Shown in pieces: positions 23,201 to 35,760 of a stretch of 64,000 nucleotides of DNA. The stretch is from Oryzias latipes. Lineage: Eukaryota > Chordata > Actinopteri > Beloniformes > Adrianichthyidae. Below the pieces are notes generated by a model. That model was given only the letters and a program-made list of their open reading frames with translations, searched no databases and was not told the origin of the DNA. Location: assembly GCF_002234675.1 (NCBI RefSeq), contig NC_019867.2:24913166-24977165 (forward strand), given 5' to 3'. Position 1 is the first letter of the stretch, and each line of letters begins with the position of its first letter. The position numbers and the translations under genes were made by a program.

Positions 23201-26200
23201 TAATATCATGCTTTTGCAGACAGAAACTTCATTCTTACAGATTCCTGTCCGTATTCTGCCTTTAGCTTGTTAATTCTGGCTTTTATTATTCCGGCTTTGC
23301 AGGGAGGAACCATGAGATCAAACTGTCAAGGAAAACAGGAACGTATATTTAGAGAACTTTCTTTGATCAGTAAATTAGGAGATCATTAACATGTATATTA
23401 AAAAAAAAAAAACCTGGTTTGGAAATAGAAGCCTAATTGTTTATGTCAAACAATTTTGATCCACACAAAAAGGTGCCCCATGACACGGTGTGTGTGTGCT
23501 GGCTGAGGAGTATGTTTAGACTTTACGTGGTGCTCGGTAGACAGTGTGACTGACAGCAGCAAACTCAAATTTGGCCTTAGGTGAACAGCCTCTCGGCACG
23601 ACAAACTGGGTTAGACAAGGTGACCGCCGGGCACTTTTCAGCCCGTCACTATCAACACAAAGGCATTCAGAGCCTGTAATCTGAATTCTGCTAATCAATG
23701 GATTTTTGCAACAGCAGACAGAACCGGTGTTTGCCTCGGTTGGAATGCAGTTCTGATCCACAATCGTGAGCAGGAGGAAGTGGAGTGTGTGGATTACCGT
23801 AGGGTTAGTACATAATGTACAAAGAGGAGGCACTCCTGAAAAGAACAGCTCTGTTGTTAAGTCACTGGGGATAAACTGGTCTCCTGTCAATTACAGGAGA
23901 TGGTTGAAAAGAGTCGAAGCTGAAATTCCAGATCAAACATATGGTTCACAAATGTTGTTGGAAAATGTTTCCTTTCAAATTAAAAAATAAAGTGTTTATC
24001 TTGTTAAAATAATTCATCTTGACATTTAGGTACAAGCTTATCATTTTCTCAGAAGCAGAACTGAAAGATGCTGATCATGTGTCTGGATGAGGGCGTGCGA
24101 GGCTCTTCTCTTTAAATCAAATATTTGTATTGTGTCAGCTGTGACTGACAGCTCTGTGACCAACAGCAGCATGTCTGATGTTCCTCTGTGACCGAGCTGT
24201 CAGAGGCCCATTCAGCTCAGCTGCAGCAGTGCTTTCACCGCAGGTCACGTCTTAACACGCTGAGCTGCCCTACAGTTTTAGGCCTGCAGAGTGAAGGACA
24301 ATTGCTGCTGGGAAGCATCAACTTTGACTTTTGTTTTCTCTGAAGATCTCCTGCACAGCCGTGGCGATGGGATGTTCTGTAACAGGGTGGGGCTTCGTTT
24401 TTTTAGCACCAGCACTGCTTTTGATTGGGTTAATGGGATACCATTAACTGATCTATGACGCGCTTTAAATTTCTGTTGAATGTAGGTCAACTGCTTGTGT
24501 TTATATCACCCCTCCAGCTCGATTTCCCCAGCAGTTTTCTGCTCCGTTCCTGAAGCGAACATGTGCAAATCTCGTGGGGAAAGGAGTCGCATGGTCCTTG
24601 TGTGCACATGTGCGTTTGTGTCCATAGTAGAGATTCTCCCTCCCCCTGATCTCTCTTTTTATATTGCTTTGAGACTTTTTCTCCTCTCTTCTCACCTCCT
24701 CCATCCTTCTGTGCTTCCCCGGCTCGCTTTTTTTCTGGCTGGCAGTCGGTTGAGAACATCAGCTTTGCCGTTACGGATACACTTCCATTCCAAACTGGTG
24801 CAATCTACTCTGCACCCACAAAGTGTGTCAGAAAGGTCACAGAGATCCTGCCACCCTCGTTGTGCGGGCAAATCAAGTCTTAGAGCTCCTCACACTCGTT
24901 GTTCAGGTTTACAGTGCTCTGTCGGGTGAGGCTCCAACAGTCTCGCTGAAGAACAAGTAGAGCAATGAGTCATGGGGCAGCAATTCGCTGATTTCAATTT
25001 TCTATTTAGATTTAAGAACAGAGAAGTATTTTCAGTTTTAAGGTGTAGAATAATAAGCAATTAGGCAAAAAAGAAGTACCGGTAGTAAAAATAATTAATG
25101 TCATATGAAATGAAGTTTATTAAAGTCCCACTCCGGTCTCCCTGTGGTCTTTTAATAATGAAATCAAAAATCTTTTTGTTATCTTGAACATAGTTGCCAT
25201 GAAGTAACCCCGCCCCTTAGGGTTGGGCGATTGGGCGATGTCCCCTAAATTGGCAGTTGACGATGTTTGCAGTCAACCATCGGGATGGACGATGATATCG
25301 TCGGGGGGGGGGGGGGGGGGGTGCTATTCGTTGCTATTCGTTATTTTACTTTATTACTTTATTTATTTTATTTCCTAAATAATGACCCATCCGCGATGAT
25401 CCAGTCTAAACTGAGGGAAGTGACTTTAAAAAAAGTAAAATAAACAAAATAAAAAAAGAAGTGGTCACTTGGGGAGACTTAGTGGAGACTTAGGACTGTA
25501 ATCTGTCCCGCAGTTCTACGTGAACGAGCAATCGGAATTTAGGAGAACCGGGTCTCCCGGTAAAAGTGTGTGTCGGGGCAGAGCTCGGAGCGCTAGCTAA
25601 CGCAGTGTGTAAGCTTCAAAGCAAAAAGGCCGCTCAGTCCTTAGAAACCGTTCAAAAAAATCACGTGGATTTGTGTTTCCAGTCGTGTCCCGACAAAATA
25701 AAGGCTGATGTTATTCCCACATATTTACGTGCAGCCAAGATGCAGATTGCAGCGTTTCACGCATGGATTTTATGTTCATGCTAATGTTGTTAGCCCGTGT
25801 TAGCATACTGCTAATCCTGGCTTCCGGCTCCGTTTTTCAACAGAAAAAGCACTGACCACACGGATTAAGATTAAAATGATGAGCGAACATAATAACTTCA
25901 TAATAACCGCACGTTAAAGCACGTTTAGGAGATCATCTTGTCACCGAGCAGACGTATCTATGTATGGAGCCGCTCAGCGGAACTAAGCTTCTCTTCCGTT
26001 TTTTAAAAACACTACTGCGCATGTGCGAATGATTTATTCTGACCGAAAGTGTGACCCATGTGAATGTTTTTTATAATCTGAAAAAGTTTTTCTGGGCCCA
26101 TGTACACGGTTGGATTCTAATCCGACCAATAATCCTTATCAACATATTTTGCACATGTAACTGCGTCTTATGGTGTCGACTCGCAGCGTGGCGGGGGCGT

Positions 26201-29200
26201 GGCATCACGATGGTGTCTCTACATCGTGATGTCAGTCACCCATCATGATGGACGATGGTATCGTCCATCGGCACAACCCTACTGCCCCTACTTCCCATCC
26301 TCTATCTATTGGCACACTCTCCCGCTAGCTCAAAATGCTATACAGCCCCTTACAACCCCTTACAAATCCTTGCAGTCCCTTACAGCCCCTTACAGCCCCT
26401 TACAGCCTCTTAAAACCCCTTACAGTCCCTTACAGTCCCTTACAGCCCCTTACAACCCCTTACAGCCCCTTGCAACCCCTTACAGCCCCTTGCAACCCCT
26501 TACAGCCCCTTGCAACCTCTTACAGCCCCTTGCAACCTCTTACAGCCCCTTGCAACCCCTTACAGTCCCTTGAAACGCCTTATAGCCCCTTACAAGCCCT
26601 TATAGTCCCTTACAACCCCTTACAGTCCCCTACAACGCCGTACAACCCCTTACAGTCCCTTACAACCCCTTACAGTCCCCTACAACGCCGTACAACCCCT
26701 TACAGTCCCTTGCAACTCCTTAAAGTCCCTTGCAACGCCTTACACCCCCTTGCAACCCCTTACAGCCCCTTGCAACCCCTTACAGTCCCTTGCAACCCCT
26801 TACAGCCCCTTGCAACGCCTTACAGCCCCTTGCAATCCCTTACAGCCCCTTGCAATCCCTTACAGCCCCTTGCAACCCCTTACAGCCCTTTGCAACCCCT
26901 TACAGTCCATTGCAACGCCTTACAGCCCCTTGCAATCCCTACAGCCCCTTACAGTCCCTTACAATGCCGTACACACTCCCTAACAGTCCCTTACAACCCC
27001 TTATAGTGCCTTACTACTCCTTACAATCCCTTACAACATCTAACAGTCCCTTAAAACCCCATCATAACATTACCAGGGCTAAAAAAAATGGCGAGCAATA
27101 TTGAAGCTATCCAGCTGTACAGTTTTGCGCCAGATCCCAGCCGGATGAGGAAAATGAAGACGTGCATGGAGCTAGTCCAGTGTATTTCAACCAGTGTTGC
27201 GTGGCGCACTAGTGTGCCGTGGGAGATGGTCAGGTGTGCAGTAAGGGAAATTGCCCTCATTAAGTGATCTAAAAGCATTTACCATCTCCAGGATATCAGC
27301 TCTTTGTTCATCCAAACAGGCCCTGATTAAACACTGAGTAGTTGGGAATATGAAAGATTGTAAAATACTTTTTTCTCTGTGTTTATTTGATTCTATTAAA
27401 GACATTTTGATAAAAATGATGGTACTGCGATTAAGCCGTAGCTTCAGCTGTTTTCGGAAAAGTCCCGCCCCTTTAACTGTCTCCACCAATCATTCTTTGA
27501 GGCTTAATCGCACGTCATCAGTCTGACCAATCAGAAGTGGTTAAAGTCTTCACTTCGAAGTTCCGATTCTGTTCATAAAGTCGTTTTGTTCCAACAAAAA
27601 TACCAGCTAAAGCTCGTCTTTAGCGGTGTAGCTTTCCGTGGGATCAGGAATCAGACCGTGGAACATGTGAACAAAATAACAAAGCTCAGAGAAGAGAGTC
27701 TGTCTGTGTTCGGCGGCTGTTTGCACTACATCTCCCATGATGCATTAGGTTAAAGTGACAGCGTCTCAGCACACAATGAGTCTTTCTTGTTAAACGTCTT
27801 GAAACCACAACGAACACACATAAACCAGTTTTTAAATCTTATAACTTAACTTTTATTACATCTTTTAGAAAAAAACAGCTGCAACTTCCAGCTCTTTCTG
27901 CCACAATTATCACAAAAATGCATGTGAGATTGCAGAGGGGCTGTAGATCAATACAGACTATGAGTTTCTCCTTTTTTTTTTTTAAATTTTTGGATGCTGG
28001 TGTGCCACGGAATTTTTGTCAAGGTTAAAGTGTGCCGTGGCTCAAAAAAGGTTGAAAAACACTGAGCTAGTCGTCTACAGGTGGATGCATTAGAATAGAG
28101 CAGACCATAGAACTTGAGGATTGTCGTTTTAGCTTTGATGTATCTGCTACAAGCTTTTTCCAACTGCATTTTTGTCTGCTCCTGATTCCATTTGAATAAA
28201 GAAAAACTCAGAAATGCATTTAAATCCCCATTTTCTCTCTGTGTCCTCCATCACGAGAAAGAATCCACAAGAACATGTTAAAAACATAAAAAACACATTT
28301 TCAATGGAGCGGGCTTTAAGAAAAAGCTTTAAATTGAATTTTCGCTTAACAGTCATGCACAGGAACTCACATTTATTCTAGATTATGTCAGCCATTTCAG
28401 CTTAATCTGTTTCCTAATAAAATACCTTTTTTAATCTCAGGTGAGGTTTGTCATTATAGGCCCAGTTGGCCACTTTGTATAGGGTTAACTTCAGCACTTG
28501 AATCAAAAACATTAGGGTCGAATACACAAAAAAGTCAGGACTAATCAACATGAGCATCCTCAGTCTGGTGTTAGAAAACTCATGCGTTTGTTTTTCCTGC
28601 CAAGTATGAACTGGCCTCAGTTGCACCAAAGCATCAGGGGGGTAAAACATGAAGGGGCGGAGAGTCTGAAAGTTTCCTGCCAGAGCTGTTATGTCACCAG
28701 AGGCTGTTTGCCCTGTGCAGAAATGTACTCTGGCTGCAAAGGGTCAAGAGTGAAAGGGAGCACCACTGGTGATTGGCTGAACACTATGATAGCCATTCAG
28801 CCACACGACAGTCATGTCCGCGATGCTTCACCACCAGAAGGAAATTGCAAGAAAGAAGTGTTTTAGCTGACTTAACGTCTTCAGGAAAAGATTCTAAATG
28901 CGGGATCCAAATCTTGTTTCTTACAGTCTTCATGTATGTTGAGACGGTGACTGTAAAGGGTCTAGAGTTGCTGCAAATATAGTCTATTTTTAGACATGGA
29001 GTGGGGGAAGTGGGGAGTCAGGTGGAGGTGGAACAGACCCAAGAATCAGGAGGGGATCTTCTCTCCTCCTCCCCATCCCATGGTTAACCTCTTTCCCTAG
29101 AAGTCATGGCACATTTCCTCTAAAATCTACACTTGACCTTGTTTTTGCTCTGTGTGGCTCTGTGTATCTGCCTTTACTTCCTGTTACCTTTTTATGACCC

Positions 29201-32200
29201 CTTTCAATTAACGACCATTAAGTGAGCCCTCCTCCCTTGCATTCCAAATAGGAAGTATCTGCTCGTTCTAAGAAGCCAAAAAACCCATGTCAATCTATTT
29301 TTCAGAAAAAAAACATTCTTGCTCTGTTTGTTTAAACCCATATTTGAGTCATAAACTGGCCAAACAAATGCCTCAATAAAAATAAGTAGTACCTGCTATG
29401 GCCCACGTTGATTGTTTGAAACATTTGATTGACAGCAGCCAACGACCAGCCCATTTTCAAGAAGTAGGGGTGTGTACTTCAGACAAGCTCACCCCTGACT
29501 GACGAGAAACATCGACTCAGTCCAACTTGGACCAATTTCTGTTCACTGACATTTTCTGGCTCCAACTTGGCTGCGTCCACATCGGGAAAATATGGCAAAT
29601 GACTTGGAGCTGGAAGTAAGCCATTTTCTATGAGTGACATCACTCACTCGGTCCAGTTCTCAATGTCAGTTTTAACGACCTGCTTTTTGGGGATCGGGAA
29701 TCCTTCTAAGGGCCAGAGACTGGGTCAAACGAGGTGACATCTTTAAGGGCCTCTCTGGAGCAAAAGAAAGTGGAGTGAGAAAGGGCAGAAACTGTTGTTT
29801 GTTAGAGTGGGGCTGTAAGTTGGTGCAATGCTCTGAGAAGGATAGCCATTTAAATCAGAATGTGTTCGCCACTGGCCTCTAACACACCTCCCTCTCTCAT
29901 CTTGCCTTCTCTGTGTACTTCCCTACCCCCACTCTGCTCCGGACTGCATGTATAATGGATAATCAGCCAGAATGGAGGGGCATAGTACTGTCTTGTGTTT
30001 CTAGTTACTGTTACTATGTTTACCCCCCTCTCCCCTCCCTTGGCTTCATCATGTGTCTGTAGGCAAAAAGTGCTCCTCACAAAAAGCTTCCTCTCTCCAT
30101 CCTTCAGGCCTTGAAGCAACAAAATATCCAGAATTTACTTCATTTTTACCCGCAATCTCATTTCGTCAGCTGTTATGTCTGCATGTACTCCCACACAGCT
30201 GCTGCTGGCTCCCCTGCAGTCAGGCACATAAGAAGGGGGAATCTAACCTTGTTTAATCATTGGTTCTGTTTTTCCTGCTCGGATATTCAAATAAGATTTT
30301 TCTTCTTTTTTGTCCTTTTTCTGCAGGTCTACGCACAATGAAATGGAGAAGAACAGGTGTGTGGGAAACCTTCGTATCTGTGTGTTTGTATGTCTGTGTT
30401 GGTCCGCAGTCTCAGCTAACGCCTCCAGAATCCTTCTGACTGTAAACGACGTGTTGCATCAGGGAAATTCATCTTACACCGCATTTTGAGTCAGTCAGTT
30501 ATTGCAGAAAGCTTTGTCCAGCGTAAAAAAGAGAACCAAAGAATTGAATCATTACTTTCATTACTTTTTTAGAGGTACTCATGCAGATGTATTAAACCCA
30601 TTTTCTTCACAATTCAATCTTCGTTTTTGATTCTGTGTTGCCCTATAATCTGGGCTCCCTCTGAAAACCATGAATCACATGATTGAAAGAGCTTGGAAAA
30701 ATCCTTCAGAATTGGAAGAGGTGAAAGACCCCTGAAAGAAAATAAAAGTCTAAAAAATAAAACACTTCAAAACTATTTCAACAGAATTTATGCTGAAAGG
30801 GAGGCAGAGGCACCAGGAAACTAAACAGACCCACCTGACAGGGACAACAAGCTGGCTGAAAGAGTCTAAACAGCTGTTATTAACAAATGTCCGTGCAATC
30901 TGACATTGTGTATTGACCCAGTATGTGGACATTAAAAAAGGAGAACTCTGTCAAACTAAACCAGAGATCTGATGCAGCTTTAGATCAGATTTAGTTTTAA
31001 AAGCAAAATGTAGGAATTTGAGTATTTTTTTAACACATTAAAGCTAATATACGCGAGAGTCCTTGACTTTTTTGTTCTGCATTTTGTCTCAAAAGCATAC
31101 AAAGTTGACTTGAAATTAAGAAAACTTGCAATATTAGTGATCAATATTGCAATGATAACACGACTTGAACAAATAGCTAAACAACAAAAACATTAATTCT
31201 ATTTCACAGCAACAGTTTTATTTACATAAAAGTCAAGACTTAAATGATATTGAAAGTTATCTCAACAGATGACAGGTAGGAACTTGTATTTCGGGAAACA
31301 AAACAGTGTGGGCTTGGACTTAACATAATAGTTTCTCCGTCTATGCATGTGTGTTTCAAGGTAACCACTTAGCACGGTTCGCGATACACATATCGCACAA
31401 GCTGATATAGCGATTTGTTTTTGGATTTATTGTGCAGGCCTAATACTTTTCTGTAGAAATTGTGTCTGCTTTAAGTCCTTTGCTTACTGGACAGACTAAA
31501 ACTGCTGATTACTCTGTTTAGTGACCACCAAAAAACAAAACAAAAACCTTAAATCAAACTTCTCACTAGTGGTCATCTCCGATTAGGCATTTCTGGCCAG
31601 CATATCATAAATACTTCAAGACAAAGATGTCCCGTTATTGCCAGTAATGTAGCGTTCACATAATTTAAAGAACTTGTTTACTGCCAAGTTCATGACTTCA
31701 TGAAACCACTAACAAGATGTAAGGAATCACTTGAAGAAAGACAACTGAACTGTAAAGTGCTTTAGTAGATTTCTTTTTAACCAAGTCCAAGTTTGTTCAC
31801 CACAAATCTCATGACTCTGAAGCAATGAGGTGTCATCTGACTGCGACTCACCTTTGGCTTGTTTGAAATCATTTGTGCGGAATTGATACATTTGGGAAGA
31901 TTCTATGATCTAATCCGACAATGAAGAAGCGATGTGTGTGTGGACTGGTTTCTATTTTAAACTATGGCCAGTATCCTTTTACAAAGCGCTGATTGTAAAT
32001 GATAAAAGATGGTGGAAGGAGTGTCCGTAACTGAAATTCCTTTTCAACTTTTTTTTTTAGGACTGTAAAATTAAAATGAAGTGAAATAGAAAGAGAGAAG
32101 TGGATGGCATGAGTGCCATGTCTTATCTGGTAAAACTGGTTCTGTAAAATCCCCTGAATTCCCATCTTGCCTTTCTGCTGTGGTTGCATATAGAGACCAG

Positions 32201-35200
32201 GGGCAGGTCTGCATATGAGGCGAGTTCACTTCCACGAAACCTGACGCCAAGCACCACTTACTTTGCACTCAAATTTCTCCACGCTGGCTGCGGCCGCTCA
32301 CTATGAGGGGTCAAAGGGTGAGAACACGGATGGCGAGCTAAGTTATAGCTGCTAAAACTGTGCTTCTGATGTATAGCTCTCTGAAGAAATTCTGTGTTTC
32401 ACGTGAAAACAGAGCCAAGACTCTCAGTTGTGATTCCCTAGAAAGGTAACCTGCTTATTCAGTGCCAAACCAGGTTCTGACCTGAGGCTAAACGTGCACA
32501 GGTGTGTAACTTGGATACACATACGCTGACACACAAAACCCGGATAACCTCTTGCTGACACGACACCGACTGCTTTGGGCAGACCCCCGTGCGTCTCATG
32601 ACCATGTGACCTGTGCTGTTTGATGGGTCTGCTTCTTATAGGTGTTGTTAAACAAACAGTAGCTTGCCCTGCTGATCCCACATTATGTCAGAACAACACG
32701 GACAAGGGCATTTCCATGTTATGTAATGACAGGCTGCGTGTCCTTTGGACTTGAGTCAGCTGAGACACAGGCACTGGGTTTCAGTTGCTAAAAACTGCCC
32801 TGTGCGTGCGTGCAGAAGCGTAGGTGCGTGTAAGGCTGAGGCCATGATTTGAGCATCCTCTGCCCACGGTTTGATCGGACAAAGACTCTTCAATGTATCC
32901 CATTTGTATAACTTCTCCCGGAAGTGATGCTCTTCTGAAAAATATTTGCAACCGGTAAATGAGAAGCTTATTTTTCCCGACTGACAATTGAAACAAAAGA
33001 AAAAGAAGCGAATGTCAGGAGGAGTCTGACGCACACACGCCCACTAGTTCAGACTAACGCAAACACGCAGGCAAGTGCACACTCCTGGAGGCTGGAGGGT
33101 GTGTGTTGTGTAACAACAGGGTGAAATGGTTACCAACACCCACCAGACCTTAGCAACAGGAGAGGAGCAACAGGAAACCGAGCAAATGAGAAATGTAAAT
33201 GGGAATTGTGTGTGTGTGGCGGTTTACATCGGGAATCTGATCACATGATCTCCGGCTTTCAGTATATTCTGTTTGTTACTTGTGCTTGGAAAAGGAACCT
33301 GTTTTTCACACAAAAGGGAGAAGTGGACACTTTCACACAATCTCACTGAGCAGTGACTTTGTAATGTGTGTGGAAGTAAAGTAGAGCCATCTGTAGGTCA
33401 TTTTTACTGATGCTCTCTTTGCTAGTTTGGCAAGGAAGCTCTTCGTTTGTTAAGCTGTCATATTTTTTACCAAAATAGCCAAAAGAGGAAACGTGGCGTT
33501 CTGTAACTTGTAAAGTGCCTCCAGTAAACGGTGGAGTTTGCTGGATCTGCATATTATCCAAATTGCATCAGGACGAGATGGCCATATCACTGTTCAGGTT
33601 GTCATGGTGACCATTTAAAAATGTGGTTCTGTAAACCGTTGTTCCATCCGGTAAATGTCTACTTGGAACTGTTGAGTAATCAATGAGTAATATCCTCAAA
33701 GCGACAAACAGGTGCAGACCTGGACGTTTAGATGAAACAAACAATTTTAGTTTCTGTTTCTTTACCGTCGTCAGATTCTCATCGACAGTGCATACTACAA
33801 TCTTTCACTCTGATCAGGATGTCATCTCAAAGTTTTGTTTCTTATTCCAATTTAGATCATTTTATTCACTTCAAAATGTAATTAGTTGCATAGGTTTTTC
33901 TTCAAAGCCCCTCATCTTTTCCCCCTTTCTTTCTTTCCAGACGGGCACATCTACGGCTGTGCTTAGAGCGCCTAAAGTCCCTCGTTCCTTTGGGACCAGA
34001 TGCTAGCAGGCACACCACCCTGAGCCTGCTGATGAAGGCCAAAGATCATATCAAGGTGAGTGTTTGTGTGCAAGCAGTGGGCAGAGGGCATTTATCAACA
34101 GCTCTTCTGGGAGTGGGCAAAACTGTGTGTTTGAGAGACTGAAGTGTCTCTGATAAGCTCGTGTGGATGTGGACTCGTGCACGCAGGCAGCAGCTTTCCT
34201 GAATTGTTTTTTCTGTCTGTGCAGAGGTTAGAGGAGGGCGATAGGAAAGCCCAGCACACCTTGGATCAGCTACAGCGGGAGCGGAGACACCTGAGGCGGC
34301 GTCTGGAGCAGCTGGGGGTGGAGAGGACCCGCATGGACAGCACTGGCTCCACCCGATCCTCCGACAAGTCTGACTCTGACCAAGGTGAGCTCTCAAAACT
34401 CCAAACATGTCTTTGAATTGAAAGCATTTTCTTGACATTAATATTATTTAATGCTTGTTCATCATGAAGCAGCTATGACAGGCGATTTTAGAATAATATG
34501 GAGAAAACTTAAACTTTTTATGAAACTCGTAGACTACACTTACATTGTTACTTCTTGCTGAGACCAACAGTGGTGGAAATTCCTGGCCGGACCATTTAAA
34601 TGAGCGAGATTGTTGATTTTAATAACATCCTAATTTGAATAACATATCTGTTAAATTGATGGATTGATTTGGTTCAAGCAATTTCTATAAAATTTCAAGC
34701 TATAAAAACTTAGGGGAAAAAATCCATAGATATATCAAATTTATTTAAGATGTGAATTCATAAATTGATTAAAAATTTAAAAATATAAAAAGAAAATTAT
34801 GCAATTGCCTTGACATTATCATTTCTCCTAATCATAATATTTGCACTTATTACACAGAACAAACACTCGACACATGAAAGGAAATGATTGTCAAACAGAG
34901 TTTGATGAATTGCTTGAAAAAGAGTGGAATGAAACCAATTTATATGATCTCTTCCCAATAAATAAGAATAACGTTAACGTTCAGAGTGAATAACTAGTTC
35001 AGACTCCAGGTAATGTGAGGAGTGAACTGCTCCCTCGTCTTCTGCTGGAAAGACCGGCAGGAATCTTTTATGTTAGCCAAAAATGTGGGAGGGGCGGAGT
35101 CACTGGCTGTCGCATCAGCTAGTTGTTAAGGAAAGAAAACAGCCACACATGCCTCACATTAGAGTCTCGGTAATTTCCCTGAAAGTCCTAAAAAGTCATT

Positions 35201-35760
35201 AATTGGGTTGTTAATCATCTTTATGAAAAATCCAAGAGTCTAAAAACGTATCAATGAAGCGACAGATTCGCTTGAAAGGAAGCCGGCTGATGAGTTTAGA
35301 CAGCAGTTTATTTTGAAAAGCAGCACACAGTAACTTATTATAACATGTGGTGGTACTTTATAAGATACACCTCGCGCAAGAGATTTGCCGCATGCCTCAT
35401 ACCGCCTGGTAATGAGTTCTTACAAAATGGGATCCATTCGTTTTTTTGTTCTTCTGACTTTTGCCGGAGCTTTTACTTTTAAATGAAGTAGAAATTGAAA
35501 AGATAATTGACCGTGTTATATTTCCACACATAACACAGATGCTTGTTTTTTTCTGTGTAACAGAAGACCTGGATGTGGATGTGGAGGGGACAGACTACCT
35601 GCTGGGCGACCTTGAATGGAGCATCAGCAGCGTCAGTGACTCAGGGGACGAGCGCAGCAGCCTGCGCAGCAGCTGCAGCGACGAGGGCTACGCCAGCGCC
35701 AGCCTGCTGCGCCTGCAGGACTCTCAGGAGAAGGCCAAGCAGCTGAGCTGCAGCCTATAA
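20216..35760 (+). CDS. mxd1: MAX dimerization protein 1 (MAD1), bHLH-Zip repressor
   Basis: MXD1 pairs with MAX on CACGTG E-boxes and recruits SIN3/HDAC, opposing MYC. Exons: 20216-20282, 20849-20957, 30327-30356, 33941-34055, 34225-34384 and 35564-35760 (stop 35758-35760), totalling 678 bases, 225 residues (human 221). Residues 6-22 ([17 protein letters not shown]) form the SIN3-interacting amphipathic helix. Residues 47-54 (KRKSKSKK) are a likely nuclear signal. The bHLH begins about residue 60, with the basic pattern HNEMEKNRR supplying His62, Glu66 and Arg70 for E-box contact. A leucine zipper follows ([19 protein letters not shown]). The acidic C-terminus has [17 protein letters not shown] and SDEGYAS, conserved in the family. 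Exon 3 is only 30 bases and sits between introns of 9.4 and 3.6 kb; this small exon encoding the start of the basic region is a family trait. Phases agree throughout. Confidence 0.97.
20816..20848 (+). repeat. (TTTG)n repeat forming the splice acceptor tract of mxd1 exon 2
   Basis: About seven TTTG/TCTG units run straight into the TTTGCAG acceptor, so the polypyrimidine tract is itself a tetranucleotide microsatellite. Confidence 0.8.
22332..22894 (+). mobile_element. TTAA-flanked non-autonomous DNA transposon, copy 1
   Basis: The element is bounded by TTAA at 22332-22335 and 22891-22894. Ends read TTAAAGTCCCAATCC and, reversed, TTAAAGATCCACTGTG. It holds the short frame beginning [15 protein letters not shown] with an acidic SSDEEMED stretch, also present as a decayed version in the copy at 25120-28319. 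TTAA targets with AG...CT ends suggest a Kolobok- or piggyBac-type origin. That class call is inference. Most of the internal sequence is AT-rich and non-coding. Confidence 0.6.
22895..25119. other. mxd1 intron 2, no feature recognised
   Basis: Apart from a poly(A) run at 23401-23412, I see no repeat boundary, exon or RNA gene here. Open frames on both strands, up to 144 codons, have no recognisable domain or splice signals. Confidence 0.4.
25218..26281. mobile_element. hAT-like element with TAGGGTTG ends, nested in TTAA element
   Basis: The left end TAGGGTTGGGCGAT and right end (reversed) TAGGGTTGTGCCGAT form terminal inverted repeats. Flanks CCGCCCCT (25210-25217) and CTGCCCCT (26282-26289) are an 8-bp duplication with one mismatch, the hAT length. 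Subterminal GATGGACGATGATATCGTC-type palindromes occur at both ends (about 25281 and 26248). A run of 18-19 G sits at 25303-25321. No intact transposase was seen, so it is non-autonomous, 1,064 bases. Confidence 0.7.
26339..27056 (+). repeat. 10-bp minisatellite, about 70 units (consensus CCCTTACARC)
   Basis: The block repeats tacagcccct/tacaacccct/tgcaacccct with an exact 10-base period over 600 bases, with a one-base phase shift at 26941 and looser units after it. From about 26461 units alternate TACAGCCCCT and TGCAACCCCT, giving a 20-base higher-order period. The unit lacks stops in all + frames, so long [14 protein letters not shown] open frames (up to 223 codons) arise by chance. It lies inside the TTAA element. 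Confidence 0.97.
27178..28064. mobile_element. hAT-like element with perfect 8-bp target duplication
   Basis: Ends read CAGTGTATTTCAACCAGTG and, reversed, CAGTGTTTTTCAACCTTTT. The flanking octamer AGCTAGTC is identical at 27170-27177 and 28065-28072. Subterminal GTGCCGTGG occurs near both ends (27212 and 28031). No complete transposase is present; a short reverse-strand fragment (about 27187-27489) may be a remnant. Length is 887 bases. Confidence 0.8.
28320..30326. other. Rest of mxd1 intron 2, nothing recognised
   Basis: The segment is unique-looking intron DNA up to the TTTTTCTGCAG acceptor of exon 3. The stretch 29400-29830 has the feel of a dispersed repeat (GACTGGGTCAAACGAGGTGACATC), but I could not define its ends. 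Confidence 0.3.
31085..31442 (+). mobile_element. Right part of a TAGGGCTGCACGATA-type hAT-like repeat
   Basis: The segment shares aacaaatagctaaacaacaaaaacat and gcaacagttttattt with the copy at 45579. It ends TTATTGTGCAGGCCTA, the mirror of the TAGGGCTGCACGATA start seen at 45579. It lies in mxd1 intron 3. The rest of that intron (30357-33940) shows nothing recognisable. Confidence 0.5.
34385..35563 (+). other. mxd1 last intron, no feature recognised
   Basis: The donor GTGAGC and the acceptor TGTAACAG bound an AT-rich intron without repeat boundaries or open frames of note. Confidence 0.5.

Larger units (their letters stand above)
25120..28319 (+). mobile_element. TTAA-flanked DNA transposon, copy 2, with nested insertions
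   Basis: TTAA lies at 25120-25123 and 28316-28319. Ends read TTAAAGTCCCACTCCGG and, reversed, TTAAAGCCCGCTCCATTG, the same family as 22332-22894. Alignable interior blocks: CTACTTCCCATC near 26290; the segment with ATGGCGAGCAAT near 27090 and its KTCME-like continuation to 27170; and the tail 28073-28319. These are separated by a hAT-like insert (25218-26281), a minisatellite (26339-27056) and a second hAT-like insert (27178-28064). Without these the copy would be about 0.55 kb, close to copy 1. Confidence 0.7.

Noticed and set aside
26339..27056. CRISPR-like array
   Set aside because: Units are 10 bases with no spacers, in a vertebrate genome. It is a minisatellite.
26335..27104. Proline/leucine-rich proteins of 124 to 223 residues
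   Set aside because: They are readings of a 10-base minisatellite that is stop-free in all + frames, inside an intron and a transposon.
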